Positions 13,190-16,346 of a DNA stretch of 16,346 nucleotides are shown here, one piece after another. The stretch comes from JANMDR01 sp031409495 (GTDB lineage: Bacteria > Pseudomonadota > Gammaproteobacteria > Burkholderiales > Usitatibacteraceae): assembly GCA_031409495.1 (NCBI GenBank), contig JANNXI010000053.1, positions 1 to 16,346 on the forward strand. The letters run 5' to 3'. Made by a program: the position numbers and the translations under genes. The notes under the pieces are model-generated. The model was not told the DNA's origin. It saw only the letters and a program-made list of their open reading frames with translations, and did no database searches. The first letter of the stretch is position 1, and each line of letters opens with the position of its first letter.

Positions 13190-14276
13190 CATCACACTCA
13201 GCCGCAAGCGCTGCGCTAAACGCTTTATCCTTCGGTGTGGCCCCACTTACGTAGCCGATTTCTGTTTGCATCTCACCATCTTGCACGCTGATATTTGCCC
13301 AGCCGATAACCGCATCGCGCCACAGTAGGGGCAGGGCGTAGTATCCCAATTTGCGTCTAGGCGCGGGGGTGTAAGCTTCAAATCGATACGCCCAACCCCA
13401 CAACATTTCAAAGCGATTTCTATCCCAAACAATCGGATCAAACGGCGCTAAAAAGCGTACTTTATCGTCGGTTTGTTGTGAAAAAGCGAGCACTTTTGCG
13501 GCTGATGTAGCGATCGGCCAATACCAAGTTGCTCCATCAATTACGGCTTGGTTTAAGCGTGCTTTAGCCCGTGTAATGGCGGTCTTCAGCTTATCGTGCC
13601 ATTGCGGCGCACCGTATTGCAAGCGGCTGAGCAAGCCGTTGATGCTAGCAGCAGGCAGGGGCGCATATTTTTGAATGACCACATCAATCAAAGCATCCAG
13701 CGCGTTGATACTTTCTTCATCAGATAGTGGCGTCGCAATCGCACGCGGTGGCGCGTAAATTTTTATGCCGTTTTCGCGCCCAACCACGCGCAACATACCG
13801 CGATAATGCATGCCGTCAAGCAGCTTGGTGGTGACGTTTGATGAGCCGCCCCAATAATTGGTTGCAGTGCCGTGCGCAAAATGCGCATCAGCAGCCCGCG
13901 GATGCACCTGCCTCTGCGTTTGCACAAAGTCGAGCATCGCTTCAGCGCGTTTTTGAGTGGTTTTATCCCAAACATGCTTCGGCTTTTGTATCGCGCGCGG
14001 ATGCATGAGTGCGTGCACATCAACCGACAAAAATCCGTAGTTGATAAAAAAATCTTCCTCGACATTTAGCTTGGTATATCGTGCCTCTAAATCACCCGCG
14101 CAATAATTGGTAACCCGATGCCGCAACGTTAAATCTTGTGCCCGCGCTGGTGCGCGAATTGGATCGGCCTGCACAAAACCAAAGTGCGCGATGGCGCGGG
14201 GCAAGGTGGTGGGGGTAAACAGGGTATTGTTTACGGCGTAGTTGCGAAGGTGGGTGATATTGAGGGTCATGGTCAT
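13161..14276 (-). CDS. YcaQ/AlkX-type DNA glycosylase (HTH_42 winged-helix family)
   Basis: This protein is about 371 residues from the ATG at 14276; a TTG at 14297 would add seven. The family hallmark, GFVQADPIRAPARAQDLTLRHRV, begins near residue 33 and carries the QxD catalytic motif of the YcaQ/AlkX branch (QxQ in AlkZ). Further family blocks are the NYGFLSVD region, RGMLRVVGRENGIKIY, and FLAPFDPIVWDRNRFEMLW followed by GYYALPLLWRD. Known members unhook DNA interstrand crosslinks and remove bulky alkyl lesions, so the role here is inferred from family. It converges with mutY with a 29-bp 3' overlap, putting two base-excision glycosylases tail to tail. Confidence 0.87.
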   Translation of the reverse strand: MTMTLNITHLRNYAVNNTLFTPTTLPRAIAHFGFVQADPIRAPARAQDLTLRHRVTNYCAGDLEARYTKLNVEEDFFINYGFLSVDVHALMHPRAIQKPKHVWDKTTQKRAEAMLDFVQTQRQVHPRAADAHFAHGTATNYWGGSSNVTTKLLDGMHYRGMLRVVGRENGIKIYAPPRAIATPLSDEESINALDALIDVVIQKYAPLPAASINGLLSRLQYGAPQWHDKLKTAITRAKARLNQAVIDGATWYWPIATSAAKVLAFSQQTDDKVRFLAPFDPIVWDRNRFEMLWGWAYRFEAYTPAPRRKLGYYALPLLWRDAVIGWANISVQDGEMQTEIGYVSGATPKDKAFSAALAAECDAIRIFLKLA

Positions 14277-14307
14277 TTTACTAGGTGAAAATCCCAAATT
14301 TAAAATG

Positions 14308-14339
14308 CTTGAAGATCCCCGATTTTAGGCTATCTTGAG
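14308..14339. repeat. Dispersed palindrome copy R8
   Basis: CTTGAAGATCCCCG...TAGGCTATCTTGAG is a degenerate family copy between the LON-domain gene stop (14355) and the start of the glycosylase gene. It is a likely weak terminator of the LON-domain gene. Confidence 0.55.
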
Positions 14340-14354
14340 TTTTCCCACGCAAGG

Positions 14355-14996
14355 CTAATGCGCCGCAATCAAGCCCTGATCAATCAGAAATTTGTGCAAA
14401 ATATCCAAGCGCATCCCCGCGTCAGTTAGTTCCAGCATTTTCTGCTTTACGGTCATGTTGAGCGGCAGTATTTCCGTTAAACGAAAGCTCACCCACATAG
14501 CGTCTTGAAGTTGCTGCTGGTTTGGTACTTTGCCCAACTGCGTTAATATTTTTTGCAGCAAATTTGCGCACGCGGCAAGGGCCACATGCTCTTGATTGCT
14601 ATCTGCATTAATTAAGCTTACTGTGCCCACCAGCAAGCCACTTTCTAAGGTGCGCTGCGTAATGATGCGAAAGCGGTTGCCACCGGTGACTGTTAGCTGT
14701 AACACACCAAGCTGCTGCATGTCCCAATCGCTGATCGTAGCGAGTGTGCCCACGTGTTCTACCGTAGTGGCGATACCATTGCGACTATTTACTTCTTCGC
14801 CATTGGCGATAAGTACTACGCCAAATGGTGCCGCATTTTTCATACAGGATTTGGCCATGTCCATATAGCGCTGCTCAAACACGCGCAGGTTCATCTGGCC
14901 TTCAGGAAACAAAATGGAGCCCAACGCAAAGAGCGGTATATCAATTTGTAGCGGCTCGTTGTGGGCGGCTACGGCTTGTTTGAGCATGTTTGGCAT
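14355..14996 (-). CDS. LON peptidase substrate-binding (N-terminal) domain protein
   Basis: This 213-residue protein matches the LON N-terminal/PUA-like domain alone: IPLFALGSILFPEGQMNLRVFEQRYM (shown in part: LGSILFPEGQ, RVFEQRYMDM), FGVVLIANGEEV, then GNRFRI and a helical C-terminal half with SFRLTEILPL and KQKMLE. There is no AAA ATPase or Ser-Lys protease domain, so it is not a protease itself. Such stand-alone proteins are common in Proteobacteria; they may bind unfolded or specific proteins, but the role is not established. It is flanked by palindrome copies on both sides, suggesting its own transcript. No obvious Shine-Dalgarno precedes ATG at 14996. Confidence 0.88.
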   Translation of the reverse strand: MPNMLKQAVAAHNEPLQIDIPLFALGSILFPEGQMNLRVFEQRYMDMAKSCMKNAAPFGVVLIANGEEVNSRNGIATTVEHVGTLATISDWDMQQLGVLQLTVTGGNRFRIITQRTLESGLLVGTVSLINADSNQEHVALAACANLLQKILTQLGKVPNQQQLQDAMWVSFRLTEILPLNMTVKQKMLELTDAGMRLDILHKFLIDQGLIAAH

Positions 14997-15040
14997 GATA
15001 ATTTTGTTCGGAAACGGAATGGCTTATGGGTTTAAGAGGG

Positions 15041-15072
15041 CCTGAAGATGTCCTAATTTAGGGTGCCTTCAG
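15041..15072. terminator. Terminator-like palindrome R9 after rapZ
   Basis: CTGAAGATGTCCTAA and TTAGGGTGCCTTCAG pair at about 11 of 15 positions. It lies 16 bp beyond the rapZ stop. On the minus strand there is no T-run, so termination would be weak or factor-assisted. Confidence 0.55.
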
Positions 15073-15087
15073 CTTATTATTGGGATA

Positions 15088-15930
15088 CTATTGTGCCAAA
15101 TCGCGATGACGGGTAAGCACTTGTTGCTGGCTACCAAAGCGCTGCGCGAGTTGCTCGACAATGTAAACCGAGCGATGCTGCCCGCCGGTGCAGCCGATGG
15201 CGACAGTAATGGCGCTGCGGTTGTCCCGCACAAACTGTGGCAGCCAACGCATGATGAAGCTAGAAATATCGTCGATCAAATGCGCTACGTTTAAGTCGGC
15301 TTCAAAAAATGATTTTACGGCTTGATCTTGGCCAGTTTGATTTTTAAGCACGGGATCGTAAAAAGGGTTGGGCAGAAATCGCACGTCAAAAACAAAATCA
15401 GCGTCAAAGGCAATGCCATGTTTAAAACCGAACGATAAAAACGCCAAGGTAATGCGCGTGCGATCGAGCGCTAACCAGTCTTTTACCCAACCGCGTAGGG
15501 TGTTGGGGCGCACATCCGAAGTATCGATGCGGTGGCTTAGCAGCGCAACATCAGCTAGTAATTGCCGTTCTTCGGCAATACAGGCCGCCATGCCATTGAA
15601 TTTTTCCGCTAAGGGGTGAGGGCGGCGCGTCTCTGAAAAACGCCGTGTGAGGGCCTCATCGTTGGCATCAAGAAACATTAAGCGGCAGTCTACGCCTTCG
15701 GCGGTGAGCTTTTCTATGGTTGCGGGAAGCTGGGCGATGGTGGCGGCGCTGCGCACGTCCACGCTAATGGCAATTTTTTGCCCTTCGCCGCAACTGGCGA
15801 GCGAGTCGAGAAGCGCGCCGATAAGCGTTGCGGGTAAGTTATCGACTGCAAAATAGCCTGCATCTTCTAGCGCTTTCAGCGCGATACTTTTGCCTGAGCC
15901 TGAAAGCCCGCTAACGAGAACGAGTTGCAT
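15088..15930 (-). CDS. rapZ: RNase adapter protein RapZ
   Basis: This 280-residue P-loop protein is the usual length. Walker A GLSGSGKS is at residues 8-15, and LEDAGYFAVDNLP (21-33), RRPHPLAE (102-109), FGFKHG, DVRFLPNPFY and GCTGGQHRSVYIVEQL follow as expected for RapZ/YvcJ. In E. coli RapZ binds the sRNA GlmZ and guides RNase E, linking amino-sugar supply to glmS. In Betaproteobacteria that sRNA target is not assured, so nucleotide signalling near the PTS genes is the safe statement. It starts 2 bp after hprK, indicating one transcript. Confidence 0.96.
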   Translation of the reverse strand: MQLVLVSGLSGSGKSIALKALEDAGYFAVDNLPATLIGALLDSLASCGEGQKIAISVDVRSAATIAQLPATIEKLTAEGVDCRLMFLDANDEALTRRFSETRRPHPLAEKFNGMAACIAEERQLLADVALLSHRIDTSDVRPNTLRGWVKDWLALDRTRITLAFLSFGFKHGIAFDADFVFDVRFLPNPFYDPVLKNQTGQDQAVKSFFEADLNVAHLIDDISSFIMRWLPQFVRDNRSAITVAIGCTGGQHRSVYIVEQLAQRFGSQQQVLTRHRDLAQ

Positions 15931-15932
15931 CG

Positions 15933-16346
15933 TTAGCCGTTACCAAAGGCGCTAAATATGCCGGTTTGTTCAAACGGATGCGGAGAAACCCTAGTGCCCT
16001 CTGGCGCATCTTCTTCTGGATTTTCATTAGCTTGACGCATAGCAAGTTCATGGCGCTTTAAAAATTCTTTATTTGAATCGTAGCCACGAGTTTGTAAGAT
16101 GTAATTGCGCACCGCTGCTTCTACCAGCACCGCCAAGTTACGTCCGGCCACTACTGCGAGGGTCACGGTCGGGATATCAACGCCTAAAATAGCCTGCATT
16201 CCAGCAGACGGTGAAACGCGATCTAGCCCTTCAAAATAGGCCTTTGTGGGACGTTCTAAGTGCACAATTAGCCGCAGTGTTTTGCGCGGACGCACGGCAG
16301 TCTCACCAAAAATTGTATTGATGTTCAAAAACCCTAAGCCACGTAC
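15933..16346 (-). CDS. hprK: HPr kinase/phosphorylase, C-terminal part (5' end off window)
   Basis: The frame is open to the right edge, and the last 138 codons are present. The edge begins in VRGLGFLN, the HprK signature, followed by TIFGETAVRPRKTLRLIVHL and later GVDIPTVTLAVVAGRNLAVL with VEAAVRNYILQ. HprK phosphorylates Ser46 of HPr and reverses this by phosphorolysis, controlling the sugar-PTS or, in Proteobacteria, nitrogen-PTS. The Walker A and catalytic His lie outside the window. The hprK-rapZ order with a 2-bp gap is typical for Betaproteobacteria. Confidence 0.95.
   Translation of the reverse strand, partial: VRGLGFLNINTIFGETAVRPRKTLRLIVHLERPTKAYFEGLDRVSPSAGMQAILGVDIPTVTLAVVAGRNLAVLVEAAVRNYILQTRGYDSNKEFLKRHELAMRQANENPEEDAPEGTRVSPHPFEQTGIFSAFGNG

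Noticed and set aside
4841..15072. Palindrome arms as Neisseriaceae DNA uptake sequences
   Set aside because: The arms end in TTCAG, not the CTGAA core shared by known uptake-sequence dialects, and they vary too much between copies.

Overview
The window looks like a betaproteobacterial chromosome of roughly even base composition. The best clue is at the right edge: the end of hprK lies 2 bases before rapZ, the ptsN-hprK-rapZ arrangement typical of Betaproteobacteria. Neighbours such as rubrerythrin, a two-cluster Fe-S protein and DUF3501 fit a Nitrosomonadales-like lineage, but genus cannot be settled by eye. I see no tRNA, rRNA, CRISPR array or transposase.

Left third (1-4700, all minus strand): a decaying defence-type island. 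In transcription order it holds a MmeI-type restriction/methyltransferase gene reduced to its two ends, a RhuM-family gene, a truncated helicase head, an AlbA_2/GHKL ATP-binding gene, and an intact-looking DEAD/DEAH helicase that runs off the left edge. About 430 bp, made of the helicase 5' end plus some 200 bp of upstream DNA, occurs twice and flanks the AlbA_2 gene.

Middle (4800-8300): a LysR regulator diverges from a secreted metallo-beta-lactamase-fold protein with an altered metal site. The shared promoter carries TTGCAA boxes. Next come an orphan ribbon-helix-helix antitoxin behind a decapitated PIN toxin, and an unassigned gene.

Right half (8400-16346): a likely redox or metal-stress operon (rubrerythrin, CCG-type Fe-S protein, DUF3501), a class I amidotransferase, mutY convergent with and overlapping a YcaQ/AlkX-type glycosylase gene (two base-repair enzymes), a LON-substrate-binding-domain protein, then rapZ and partial hprK.

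Across the window runs a family of about 30-40 bp palindromes related to TGAAGACGCCC / GGGCGTCTTCA. Most sit just after stop codons and probably act as terminators. One lies in frame inside mutY, and others lie at or near the ends of broken genes. This family, the doubled helicase head and the Rbr/Fe-S/DUF3501 operon are the most interesting items.
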